DNA of 35,857 nt from RGIG5579 sp045580105. Lineage in GTDB: Bacteria > Bacillota > Clostridia > Oscillospirales > SIG627. Numbering within the stretch: position 1 is the first letter of the stretch; every line of letters begins with the position of its first letter. A program made the position numbers and the translations under genes. The stretch is from contig JAZNNH010000004.1 in assembly GCA_045580105.1 (NCBI GenBank), positions 1 through 35,857 of the forward strand, given 5' to 3'. Positions 25,395-33,516 of this stretch are shown one piece after another. The notes beneath the pieces were generated by a model, which did no database searches, was not told where the DNA came from, and saw only the letters and a list, made by a program, of their open reading frames with translations.

Positions 25395-28244
25395 ATGAAA
25401 AAAAGAATAGCATCTTTTGTCCTTGCACTTTTGTTGGGATGCACCACGATTCTCTCCCTCTTTCCTGCAGCAGCTTCTGCTAACCCTCTGGGCGACAAGA
25501 AGCGTTACGAAGAGTTAAAAGGAATCGATTACGTAAAAGAAGTGTATTCTTCTCCCGAGGAAAAACTGGCAACCATGACGAAAGTGATGGAAAATGAACA
25601 GTATGCCCTCTACATCCAAGAGTACACCGCAGAAGTCTGTGTGGTTGACAAGATCACCGGACAAAAGCTCTTTACCAACCCCTATGACGTGGCAGACTCA
25701 ACCGCTTCTAAGTCAGTCAAATATGAAGTGATGAGCCAGATCAAGTTGATGTATACCACTCTTGCCGGGGAAAACAGCACTTTGAACAGTTGTTTGAATG
25801 CTGCAATGGCAGAACAGATTCAAATCAAACTCATCCGCGGCGGCGTGCGCGTCGAGTATACGCTGGGTGAGGCAGCAAAGAAGAGAATCGTTCCGTTCCA
25901 AATCGAAAAGAATCGCTTTGAACAAGCCATTCTGAAACCCTTCTTCGAAGAAACCACCGATTCCGGTAAGACCTTTGAAGAGTATTTTGCTCTCAAAACC
26001 AGCACGGATCCCATGCAGCAGGCAGCGGCAGAACAGATGGAATCGTTCGACTTCGGTCGTTTCCTCGCGTTCTACTCCTTGCTTGACCTTTCCGATCCGA
26101 AGCTGACTCCCCGTGAGCAGACCACGATTTTGACCAATTACCCGATCACCAAGACCTATGCCATCTACATTTTGGAAGACGTCAAGGCAGGAGAGCTGAG
26201 CACCCTCGAAGGATATCTGCGTAAATATACCGAGTATTCTTTGGAAGACATGCTCTCTGACCACGAAATGGTTCAGTTCGAAATGGAGGATTCCTCTCCT
26301 CCCATCTTTAAGATGGCGCTTGAATATACGTTGGAAGAGGATGGATTCCAAGTTCGTCTTCCCGCACGAGGAATCACCTTTGATGCTTCCATTTATACCT
26401 TGGAAACCATTCAGGTTCTTCCTTTCTTGGGTGCCGGCAGAACCGCATCGAAAGAAGACGCGATCCGCGATGACAAGGGATATAACTTCATTCCCGACGG
26501 TAGCGGCGCTCTGATCGATTTTGATCACAACAGCACCTATACTCAGGTTTCCGGTACGATGTACGGAAACGACTTCGGCTTCTACAACAGCGCCTCCGCT
26601 ACGACGGCAAGCTACCAGACTTGGCGTGCTCCCGTCTATGGCACGGTGATGACTTCTCATCAGACGATCTACGACATTCACAGAAATGAGTTCGGCACGA
26701 TTCTGAAAGATTCTGACGGAAACATCATTCGTGATTATGTGGAAGAGCGAGACGTAACCGAAGGATACGTTGCCTTTATTACCGAAGGCGAAAGCTTGAC
26801 CCGTATTGACGCGGTCGACGGCGGTGTTTCTCACGAGTATCATTCGATCGGCACCACCTTCTTTGCCCGTCAGACCGACTCTTATCCGTTGGACGGTATC
26901 ACCGTTTCCGGTGAAGTTGCTGTTTACACCAAAGCCATTGACAGAAAGTACGTAGGAAACTACACCATCAAGTACCGTATGCTCGTCGGTGACAAGGCAA
27001 ACTACATCGGAATGGCAGAAGCATACCGCGCCTTCCTTGAAAAAGAGGGAATCCTCACGAAGAAGGCAGAGAAAGAAGACAACGCCAAGCTTTACCTCGA
27101 TCTGATCGGTGATATTGATACCACCGAAAAATTCTTGGGTATGCCGGTTCAGACCAAAGCAGAACTGACCACCTTTGAAAATGCCAAGACCATCATTTCC
27201 GAGCTGAAAGAAGCAGGAGTTGCCGACCAAGTGATCCGTTATCTGGGTTGGGCAAACGGCGGTATGTCGGCAACGGCACCCGCAAAACTGAAAGTGGAAA
27301 AGGCACTGGGTGGCGAAGACGGACTGCGTGAGCTGATCCAATACGTACAAAGCGAAAAATTCAAGATGTATATGGATGTCAACTTCTCTTACGTCAATGC
27401 GATCGATATGTTCGATGGCTTTGATGAAGATACTGACACAGCCAAGACCATCGATGGAAAGGCCGCTTATTTCCAGACCTACAACCCCATTGTTCAAGCT
27501 TATAACACGAAAGTAGCGTACATCATTTCTGCCGGTTCGATTCTGAACATGTACGACAAGATTTCCGACAAGTACCTTTCCTTGTTCGGAGACGGTCAGA
27601 AGAACATTTCCGTTGGTTCTTTGGGCGATGCTGTCAACTCCAGCCAGGATGAAGAGCTTCCCTTGAACCGCGAAGATGCTAAGGACTACACCAAAGCTGC
27701 TTTGGAAGCCATCGCGGAAGACTTCGACAGCGTGATGATTGAAAACGGTAACTATTATACTTGGAAGTATGCGGATACCATTCTCAATATTCCGCTCGAT
27801 AGCTCCAGTCGTATTTCCACTTCTGCTGAGGTTCCGTTCCTTCCCATTGTTCTTCACGGATACGTGGATTATACCGGAGAAGCACTCAACCTTTCCGGTG
27901 ACTATGAATACGCTCTGCTCAAGACCATTGAATCCGGTGCATGCCCCTATTTTGTAATGGCATATGACAATATCGCCGAACTGAAAACCAATGGCTACAG
28001 CCAGTATTACGCAGTTGAATATGCAACTTGGAAAGATGCCATCGTCGAAGTGTACAAGCAGGTCAACGACGTTTTGGCTCCGATTCAGAATGCTTGCATT
28101 GTCGGACACGAGATTTTGAACAACCGCGTTGTTAAGGTAACTTACGAAGGTGGCATCGAAATCTACCTCAACTACAACAATTTCGCGGTTACAGTGGAAG
28201 GCCAAGAAATCGCAGCAATGGGCTTCTCCGTTGTAAATGCGTGA
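25395..28244 (+). CDS. Secreted DUF5696-like protein, possible glycosidase fold
   Basis: This 949-residue secreted protein has a signal peptide (MKKRIASFVLALLLGCTTIL, cleavage near AASANP). The N-terminal ~500 residues are beta-rich, with a conserved-looking GYNFIPDGSGALIDFDHNST segment typical of DUF5696 proteins. Residues about 550-890 alternate beta strands and helices like a TIM barrel: TKAELTTFENAKTIISELKE, then QVIRYLGWANGGM, KMYMDVNFSYVN, NISVGSLGDAVNSSQDEELP and ACPYFVMAYDNIAE. This resembles glycoside hydrolase clans acting on glycans, with acidic residues at strand ends as possible catalysts. The short C-terminal beta domain ends GGIEIYLNYNNFAVTVEG. It sits between the two permease pairs. 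Enzymatic activity is inferred from fold impression only. Confidence 0.75.
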   Translation: MKKRIASFVLALLLGCTTILSLFPAAASANPLGDKKRYEELKGIDYVKEVYSSPEEKLATMTKVMENEQYALYIQEYTAEVCVVDKITGQKLFTNPYDVADSTASKSVKYEVMSQIKLMYTTLAGENSTLNSCLNAAMAEQIQIKLIRGGVRVEYTLGEAAKKRIVPFQIEKNRFEQAILKPFFEETTDSGKTFEEYFALKTSTDPMQQAAAEQMESFDFGRFLAFYSLLDLSDPKLTPREQTTILTNYPITKTYAIYILEDVKAGELSTLEGYLRKYTEYSLEDMLSDHEMVQFEMEDSSPPIFKMALEYTLEEDGFQVRLPARGITFDASIYTLETIQVLPFLGAGRTASKEDAIRDDKGYNFIPDGSGALIDFDHNSTYTQVSGTMYGNDFGFYNSASATTASYQTWRAPVYGTVMTSHQTIYDIHRNEFGTILKDSDGNIIRDYVEERDVTEGYVAFITEGESLTRIDAVDGGVSHEYHSIGTTFFARQTDSYPLDGITVSGEVAVYTKAIDRKYVGNYTIKYRMLVGDKANYIGMAEAYRAFLEKEGILTKKAEKEDNAKLYLDLIGDIDTTEKFLGMPVQTKAELTTFENAKTIISELKEAGVADQVIRYLGWANGGMSATAPAKLKVEKALGGEDGLRELIQYVQSEKFKMYMDVNFSYVNAIDMFDGFDEDTDTAKTIDGKAAYFQTYNPIVQAYNTKVAYIISAGSILNMYDKISDKYLSLFGDGQKNISVGSLGDAVNSSQDEELPLNREDAKDYTKAALEAIAEDFDSVMIENGNYYTWKYADTILNIPLDSSSRISTSAEVPFLPIVLHGYVDYTGEALNLSGDYEYALLKTIESGACPYFVMAYDNIAELKTNGYSQYYAVEYATWKDAIVEVYKQVNDVLAPIQNACIVGHEILNNRVVKVTYEGGIEIYLNYNNFAVTVEGQEIAAMGFSVVNA

Positions 28245-28265
28245 CGGAAAGGATGAGGTGAAAAC

Positions 28266-29288
28266 ATGAACAGTGCAGTTAAAACAAAGAAAGTAGAGCC
28301 GATTGCAAAACCCGTAAAAGCTCCCAAAAAGCGCAAAGCCAAATCCTTGGATAAGGCAAAAGCCAGAGCCGGTTGGTTTTTCATCGCTCCTTTCGTTCTG
28401 ATTTTCTTTTTGATTTACGTCCCTGTCATTATTGACTCCCTTCGTTACTCCTTCAGCACCATTTACCCCCTCGCAGGCGGTGGCTTCGTGCTGGATAACG
28501 TGGGCTGGCAAAACTATAGTGACGCACTCTTTATCGACCCTCGCTTTGTTACCACCCTTACGGGTGGTATCAGGCAGCTGGTTCTTGAAGTTCCCGCCAT
28601 CGTTGTCTTCTCTTTGTTTATGGCGGTGCTTCTGAACCAGAAAATGGTTGGCCGTACCTTGTTCCGCGCCATCTTCTTCATTCCGGTTATTCTTTCAACC
28701 GGTTTGATCGACGACATCGATATGAACAACTCCTTTGCCAATTACGCACAGGGCGGCAATATCGGTGCAGAAGAAGCGGAAGGAGCAGTCGGAGAATCTG
28801 TGAATACAGGTTCTGCCAACGCCATCGTTTCCGCAGTGGACCTCCAGGGCCTGTTCTCCACCATGAAGGTGGGTACCGGCTTGGTGGAATACGTAGTACA
28901 GATCGTTAACGACGTTTACAACCTTGTAAACCGTTCCGGTGTACAGATGCTGATCTTCCTTGCAGGTCTTCAGTCCATCTCTCCCGCAATCTACGAATCC
29001 TGTACCATCGACGGTGCAACCACTTGGGAAACCTTCTGGAAGATCACCTTCCCCATGATCAGCCCGATGATCTTGGTAAATGCCGTGTATACCGTTATCG
29101 ACTCCTTTACAGCAGGTTCCAACGCCGTTATGAACTATATCGGTCAGGTGTATGAAGGAACCTCTACGGAGGGCGGCGACGTGCTGGCAACGGCAATGTA
29201 TTGGATTTATTTCTCCCTTGTACTTCTGATTATCGCAGGCGTTGCGGCGGTTATGTCGGCATACGTCTTCTATCAGAGAAGAGACTAA
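28266..29288 (+). CDS. ABC transporter permease, MalF/LplB-like, with enlarged extracellular loop (pair 2)
   Basis: This 340-residue permease has a very basic cytoplasmic N-terminus (KKVEPIAKPVKAPKKRKAKS) followed by AGWFFIAPFVLIFFLIYVPV as first helix. Its EAA loop is YESCTIDGATTWETFWKITFP. Between FFIPVILSTGLIDDID and MLIFLAGLQ it carries about 70 mostly acidic, Gly/Ala/Ser-rich residues (AEEAEGAVGESVNTGSAN), far longer than the loop in the pair-1 homologue. That loop is probably extracytoplasmic and could contact the binding protein or the DUF5696 protein. It partners with the following gene. Confidence 0.9.
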   Translation: MNSAVKTKKVEPIAKPVKAPKKRKAKSLDKAKARAGWFFIAPFVLIFFLIYVPVIIDSLRYSFSTIYPLAGGGFVLDNVGWQNYSDALFIDPRFVTTLTGGIRQLVLEVPAIVVFSLFMAVLLNQKMVGRTLFRAIFFIPVILSTGLIDDIDMNNSFANYAQGGNIGAEEAEGAVGESVNTGSANAIVSAVDLQGLFSTMKVGTGLVEYVVQIVNDVYNLVNRSGVQMLIFLAGLQSISPAIYESCTIDGATTWETFWKITFPMISPMILVNAVYTVIDSFTAGSNAVMNYIGQVYEGTSTEGGDVLATAMYWIYFSLVLLIIAGVAAVMSAYVFYQRRD

Positions 29289-29305
29289 GAAAGGAGGACA
29301 AATGA

Positions 29306-30334
29306 ATGAATGCTGAAGCAAAAGTAGAAAAGAAAGCCAAACTCAGCAGAAAGAAAGAGTTTGATGTTGAATTTGAAGATCGCACTCCTTTTTGGCAGCG
29401 AGTCAAAAGCAAATATCTGACCACAACCTTTCTGTACAATTTCATTTGGGCACTTTTTCGTTATGTCCTTCTGATTGGTATCGCATACGTTATCCTGTAT
29501 CCCTTTATCGCTAAGGTTGCCGGCTCTTTTATGAGTAAAGAGGACTTCCTTGACGTAACGGTTAAACTGATCCCCAAGTATCCCACACTGGATACCTACA
29601 AAGCGATTATAACGGAAAACCGTTATTTTGAAGCACTTTGGAACACCACCATCGTTTCCTTGCTTTGTGCAGTCGTGCAGATGGTCGTTACCATGGTCAT
29701 CGGCTACGGTTTCGCAAAGTTTAAATTCAAGGGCAATATGCTGTTGTTCTACTGTGTTATCTTTACCATGGTAGTTCCGCACCAAGCACTGAGATTGGCT
29801 CTGTTCCAAAAGTTCCGTTATTTTGATATCCTCGGTATCATCAAACTGGTCACCGGCGGACAGATCAACCTCATCAACACCTACTGGCCTCTGGCACTTC
29901 TTTCCTTTGGCGGTCTTGCCTTTAAGAACGGTCTTTATATCTTCTTGATGAGACAGTTCTTCCGCGGCGTACCGGACGAATTGGAAGAAGCTGCTTACGT
30001 GGACGGTTCCGGTGTGTTCAAGACCTTTGTCCGTATCATCGCACCTCTTTCCGTGCCGATGATGATCACCGTGTTCATCTTTGCCTTCTCTTGGCAGTGG
30101 ACCGATGACTTCTATACCACCATGTTCTTTACCAAAACTTCGATGTACTTGATGCCCAACATTGTTGAGGTACCCGCTGTTTTGGAAGCAACCGGATTTG
30201 CATCCGCGATGGTGTATTCTTCAGCTATTACCAATACTTGCGCGCTGATGATCATCCTCCCGCTGCTCATCCTCTACTGCTTCTGCCAGAAGTACATTGT
30301 ACAAGGTATCGAACGAAGCGGTATCGTTGGTTAA
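29306..30334 (+). CDS. ABC transporter permease, MalG/LplC-like (pair 2)
   Basis: This 342-residue permease has a hydrophilic N-terminus of about 45 residues, six predicted helices starting RYVLLIGIAYVILYPFIAKV, and an EAA loop LEEAAYVDGSGVFKTFVRIIAP. FRGVPDELEEAAYVDG is the usual MalG signature. AAAGGAGG at 29291-29298 serves the ATG at 29306. An overlapping ATG at 29302 is out of frame and hits a stop after four codons. It is the last gene of the operon, followed by a strong terminator. Confidence 0.92.
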   Translation: MNAEAKVEKKAKLSRKKEFDVEFEDRTPFWQRVKSKYLTTTFLYNFIWALFRYVLLIGIAYVILYPFIAKVAGSFMSKEDFLDVTVKLIPKYPTLDTYKAIITENRYFEALWNTTIVSLLCAVVQMVVTMVIGYGFAKFKFKGNMLLFYCVIFTMVVPHQALRLALFQKFRYFDILGIIKLVTGGQINLINTYWPLALLSFGGLAFKNGLYIFLMRQFFRGVPDELEEAAYVDGSGVFKTFVRIIAPLSVPMMITVFIFAFSWQWTDDFYTTMFFTKTSMYLMPNIVEVPAVLEATGFASAMVYSSAITNTCALMIILPLLILYCFCQKYIVQGIERSGIVG

Positions 30335-30339
30335 AAACT

Positions 30340-30369
30340 AAAACGCCTCCCAATCGGGAGGCGTTTTTG
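30340..30369 (+). terminator. Rho-independent terminator of the ABC operon
   Basis: A 12-bp stem (AAAACGCCTCCC with complement, 30340-30351 and 30356-30367) encloses an AATC loop and leads into a T run. It ends the seven-gene operon. Confidence 0.9.
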
Positions 30370-30443
30370 TTTTATATTTGAAAAGCGGATTTTTGAAAAA
30401 GAAGGCGTTCGGTTTGGACGGCTTCTTTTTTCTGTTGCAAAAA

Positions 30444-30477
30444 AAAGAAAAGCAGAGCGGCTGCTCTGCTTTTCTTT
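30444..30477 (-). terminator. Rho-independent terminator of rpsO-pnp
   Basis: A 15-bp perfect stem (AAAGAAAAGCAGAGC with complement, loop of four) is followed on the minus strand by a long T tract. It lies just past the pnp stop codon and ends the minus-strand operon. Confidence 0.88.
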
Positions 30478-30484
30478 GGGCTAT

Positions 30485-32581
30485 TTATTCTTTGTCCATT
30501 GCATCCTTGCGAGAGAGGTTGATTCTGCCCTTGTCGTCGATCTCGATGAGTTTTACTTTCATCTTGTCGCCGACTTTGCAGACGTCTTCAACCTTTTCGA
30601 CTCTCTTTTTATCGAGCTTTGAGATGTGAACAAGTCCTTCCTTGCCGGGTGCGAATTCGACGAATGCGCCGAAGGTCATCAGTCTTGTTACGGTGCAGTT
30701 GTCAAACACCATGCCAACTTCCGGTTCAAACACGATGGCATCCACAATGGCCTTAGCGGCATAAGCGGAGTCACGGTTGACTGCGGAAATGAATACGCTT
30801 CCGTCATCCTCGATGTCGATCTTAGCGCCGGTGTCAGCACAGATCTTCTGAATGACCTTGCCGCCGGAACCGATCACTTCACGGATCTTGTCGGGGTGGA
30901 TCTTCATAGAGATCATCTTGGGAGCGAATTCGGAGACATCTTCTCTGGGTGCGGGGATGGCTTTTAGCATCACTTCATCCAGAATATAAAGTCTTGCGGT
31001 ATGAGTGGTTTCCAGTGCCTGCTTGATGATCTCGGGAGTCAAACCGTCGATCTTCAGGTCCATCTGAATGGCGGTGATACCTTTGTGAGTACCTGCCACC
31101 TTGAAGTCCATATCGCCGAAGAAGTCTTCCAAACCTTGGATATCGATCATGGTATCCCACTTGTCACCTTCGGTGATCAAGCCGCAGGAAATACCGGCAA
31201 CGGGAGCGGTGATCGGAACACCGGCATCCATCAGAGCCAGAGTCGATCCGCAGATAGAACCCTGAGAGGTCGAACCGTTGGAAGAAACGATTTCGGAAAC
31301 CAAACGGATGGTATAGGGGAAGTCCTCCAAAGAGGGGAGAACCGGTTCCAATGCTCTTTCAGCCAAAGCACCGTGACCGATTTCACGTCTGCCGGGGCTT
31401 CTGGAAGCTTTGGCTTCCCCGACGGAATAACCGGGCATATTGTAATGGTGCATATAGCGCTTGGTTTCTTCGGGATCCACACCGTCCAGCATTTGCTGAT
31501 CGGAAACGGAGCCGAGGGTTGCCAAGGTAAGAACCTGAGTCTGTCCTCTGGTGAAAAGACCGGAGCCGTGGACTCTGGGAATCAGGCCGACTTCGGAAGC
31601 CAAAGGTCTGATTTCGTCCATTCTTCTGCCATCCACTCTCTTCTTTTCGTCCAAGAGCCAACGGCGAACCACAAACTTCTGAAGCTTGTAAACGCATTCG
31701 TTGATCTGCAGACGGGAGTCGGGCCAAATTTCATCGAATTTCTCGTAGATCTTATTGTAGACGACCTGCATTCTTTCGTCGCGCACGGTCTTGTCGTCGG
31801 TATCAAGAGCTGCCTTGACGTCATCAATGGCAAATCCCTTGATGGCTTCGAACATATCGTGATCGACTTCGCAGGAAGGATAGGAAAACTTGGGTTTACC
31901 GATTTCGGCAACGATTTCGTTGATGAAACGAACCAGTCCCTGAATTTCCTCGAACGCGGTCATGATGGCGCCGTACATATCCTCATCGGATACTTCCTTG
32001 GCACCGGCTTCGATCATAACGACTTTCTTTTCGCTTGCCGCAACGGTCAGTTCCAGAGTGCTCTTGGCACGCTGTTCCAAGGTGGGGTTGATGACCACTT
32101 TTCCGTCAACCAAACCGACGAAGGCACCGCCGATGGGTCCGTTCCACGGAATATCGGAAATGGACAGGGCGATGGAAGCGCCGATCATAGCAGCGATTTC
32201 GGGAGAGTTGTCCTGATCGACCGAAAGGGTCAGAAGGGAAATGCAAACGTCATTTCTCAGATCCTTGGGGAAGAGGGGACGGATGGGTCTGTCAATCACA
32301 CGGGAAGTCAAGATTGCCTTGGTAGAAGGTCTTCCTTCTCTTCTGTTGAAACTTCCGGGGATGCGGCCCACCGCATACAGTCTTTCTTCATAGTCCACGG
32401 ACAGAGGAAGAAAATCGATTCCGTCTCTGGGAGCAGCGCTGGCAGTTGCATTTGCCAGAATGCAGGTGTCGCCGTAGCGAACCAGACAAGAACCGTTTGC
32501 CAATTGGCTGATCTTTCCGGTTTCGATAATCAGCGGTCTGCCGGCAAATTCGTATTTGAAGATTCTGTGATTTTCAAACAT
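30485..32581 (-). CDS. pnp: Polyribonucleotide nucleotidyltransferase (PNPase)
   Basis: PNPase (698 residues, the normal length) is a trimeric 3'-5' phosphorolytic exoribonuclease. Domains in order are the first RNase PH fold (from FAGRPLIIETGKIS; RREGRPSTKAILTSRVIDRP), a helical linker, and the second RNase PH fold (KRVDGRRMDEIRPLASEVG; GDMDFKVAGTHKGITAIQMD). A KH domain (KIREVIGSGGKVIQKICADT) and an S1 RNA-binding domain (TFGAFVEFAPGKEGLVHISK) follow. The ribosome binding site is poor (TTAGG), and the start lies 13 bp after the rpsO stop, so it probably relies on coupled translation from rpsO. Confidence 0.98.
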   Translation of the reverse strand: MFENHRIFKYEFAGRPLIIETGKISQLANGSCLVRYGDTCILANATASAAPRDGIDFLPLSVDYEERLYAVGRIPGSFNRREGRPSTKAILTSRVIDRPIRPLFPKDLRNDVCISLLTLSVDQDNSPEIAAMIGASIALSISDIPWNGPIGGAFVGLVDGKVVINPTLEQRAKSTLELTVAASEKKVVMIEAGAKEVSDEDMYGAIMTAFEEIQGLVRFINEIVAEIGKPKFSYPSCEVDHDMFEAIKGFAIDDVKAALDTDDKTVRDERMQVVYNKIYEKFDEIWPDSRLQINECVYKLQKFVVRRWLLDEKKRVDGRRMDEIRPLASEVGLIPRVHGSGLFTRGQTQVLTLATLGSVSDQQMLDGVDPEETKRYMHHYNMPGYSVGEAKASRSPGRREIGHGALAERALEPVLPSLEDFPYTIRLVSEIVSSNGSTSQGSICGSTLALMDAGVPITAPVAGISCGLITEGDKWDTMIDIQGLEDFFGDMDFKVAGTHKGITAIQMDLKIDGLTPEIIKQALETTHTARLYILDEVMLKAIPAPREDVSEFAPKMISMKIHPDKIREVIGSGGKVIQKICADTGAKIDIEDDGSVFISAVNRDSAYAAKAIVDAIVFEPEVGMVFDNCTVTRLMTFGAFVEFAPGKEGLVHISKLDKKRVEKVEDVCKVGDKMKVKLIEIDDKGRINLSRKDAMDKE

Positions 32582-32594
32582 AACGATGCCTAAA

Positions 32595-32858
32595 TTACTT
32601 TCTCAGACCGAGTTTTTCGATGTTTGCTCTGTAACGGGTGATGTCTTTCTTCTGCAGGTAGTTGAGAAGATTTCTTCTGTGACCGACCATTTTCAACATA
32701 CCTCTGCGAGAGTGGTGGTCTTTCTTGTTGACCTTCAGGTGCTCGGTGAGGGTGTTGATTCTGTTGGTCAGGATCGCAATCTGGACCTCGGGAGATCCGG
32801 TGTCGCCTTCGTGGGTTGCGTAAGTGGTAATGATTTGCTGTTTCTGTTCTTTCAGCAT
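32595..32858 (-). CDS. rpsO: Small ribosomal subunit protein S15
   Basis: S15 (87 residues) binds 16S rRNA and nucleates assembly of the platform of the 30S subunit. The signature HEGDTGSPEVQIAILTNRIN and the basic C-terminal part HHSRRGMLKMVGHRRNLLNY are clear. The frame extends to a GTG at 32867, but that codon overlaps the GGAGG site at 32867-32871. The ATG at 32858 has ideal 8-nt spacing and gives the standard length, so it is chosen. The rpsO-pnp order is conserved across bacteria. Confidence 0.97.
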   Translation of the reverse strand: MLKEQKQQIITTYATHEGDTGSPEVQIAILTNRINTLTEHLKVNKKDHHSRRGMLKMVGHRRNLLNYLQKKDITRYRANIEKLGLRK

Positions 32859-32965
32859 GGTTTTCACCTCCGTAAATTCTGATCCTGTAACCCGGCAAGG
32901 GTGGGTGAAAAAAAGCGCTTGGAGTTTCCGGCTCGTTTACCCCTTTGCTGCGTTACGGATTTGTT

Positions 32966-33002
32966 GTTATTTCCGCGTCTTACCACAGGCGCGGCGAATA
33001 AC
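32966..33002 (-). promoter_or_regulatory. Possible structured rpsO leader (S15 autoregulation candidate)
   Basis: Just downstream of the predicted promoter start, the rpsO leader can fold into an interrupted hairpin. GTTATT pairs with AATAAC, then an internal loop, then CCGCG pairs with CGCGG, around a 12-nt loop. The leader is about 140 nt long, long enough for an S15-binding regulatory structure of the kind known in other bacteria. No match to a specific leader class can be claimed by eye. Confidence 0.35.
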
Positions 33003-33031
33003 ATTTTACCACGGAAGAGGAAAAAACGCAA
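33003..33031 (-). promoter_or_regulatory. Sigma-A promoter of rpsO-pnp
   Basis: On the minus strand TTGCGT (33026-33031) and TAAAAT (33003-33008) are separated by 17 bp. Transcription would begin near 32996, giving a long leader before rpsO. Confidence 0.6.
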
Positions 33032-33069
33032 GGGATTTTTCTCAGGTCCTTATAAAATAATGGAAAAGT

Positions 33070-33351
33070 TTACGATTTGCTCATTTTTTTGCGGCGTTTT
33101 CTCCATTTTGCTCGGTATTTCTCGCGGATTTTCTTTTCCCGTTTCCACTGAACCCAGCAAAGAAGCATTTTCATCGCCAAAACGATGCTCGCCAAAACGA
33201 TCAGCATCCGCAAAAGCGAAATGCAAAAGCTGAAAGAAATACTTTTTTGACCGGAGCTTTTCCCGGTTTCTTGATTTCGGATGTTCAGCCCTGCGCTGAT
33301 TTGCGGATAAAGAGAAATTCGGTCAAGCTTCCGCGCAGCTTTTTGCATCAT
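33070..33351 (-). CDS. Small single-pass membrane protein of unknown function
   Basis: This 93-residue protein is not recognised as a named family. It has a soluble N-terminal ~40 residues (MMQKAARKLDRISLYPQISA), one hydrophobic segment at about residues 41-66 (SFCISLLRMLIVLASIVLAM) and a strongly basic C-terminal tail (KREKKIREKYRAKWRKRRKK), suggesting a membrane anchor with a cytoplasmic positive tail. GGAAGGA lies 6 nt before ATGATG. An alternative TTG start at 33366 has AAGGAG at good spacing and would add five residues. The frame is open far upstream, but that part is antisense to spoIIE and is not believed. It diverges from spoIIE, so a sporulation link is possible. Confidence 0.6.
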   Translation of the reverse strand: MMQKAARKLDRISLYPQISAGLNIRNQETGKSSGQKSISFSFCISLLRMLIVLASIVLAMKMLLCWVQWKREKKIREKYRAKWRKRRKKMSKS

Positions 33352-33416
33352 ATTCAATCCTTCCAAAATTTGATTCTCCTTTTTTGTTTTTTTTAGTGTA
33401 CCCGATTTTTTGAAAA

Positions 33417-33445
33417 ATACTATTGCTTCTTTTCCTGTTTCGACA
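33417..33445 (-). promoter_or_regulatory. Possible Spo0A-dependent promoter for the small membrane protein
   Basis: On the minus strand TGTCGA (33440-33445, part of a Spo0A-type box) and TAGTAT (33417-33422) are separated by 17 bp. The -35 is poor for sigma-A alone, which would fit activator dependence. The small gene starts about 60 nt downstream. Confidence 0.3.
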
Positions 33446-33472
33446 TTTCCTACAATTTCCGAATGATACAAT
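33439..33472 (+). promoter_or_regulatory. Spo0A-type box and spoIIE promoter with 21-bp spacer
   Basis: TTCGACA (33439-33445) is a perfect reverse-complement match to the Spo0A box core TGTCGAA. Its TCGACA lies 21 bp upstream of TGATACAAT, an extended -10 with TACAAT at 33467-33472. Spo0A-activated sigma-A promoters of spoIIE and spoIIG in Bacillus also have unusually long spacers of about 21-22 bp. A second TACAAT at 33451-33456 is an alternative. Confidence 0.6.
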
Positions 33473-33516
33473 AAATCTTGCAAATTAAGAAAAGCCAAAA
33501 GGGGAATTGGAAAACC

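Noticed and set aside
25713..28511. 932-residue antisense reading frame
   Set aside because: Same reason: mirror of the biased DUF5696 and permease genes, with no family features.
31001..32593. 530-residue frame antisense to pnp
   Set aside because: pnp is unmistakable on the minus strand; this frame is open only because of codon bias.
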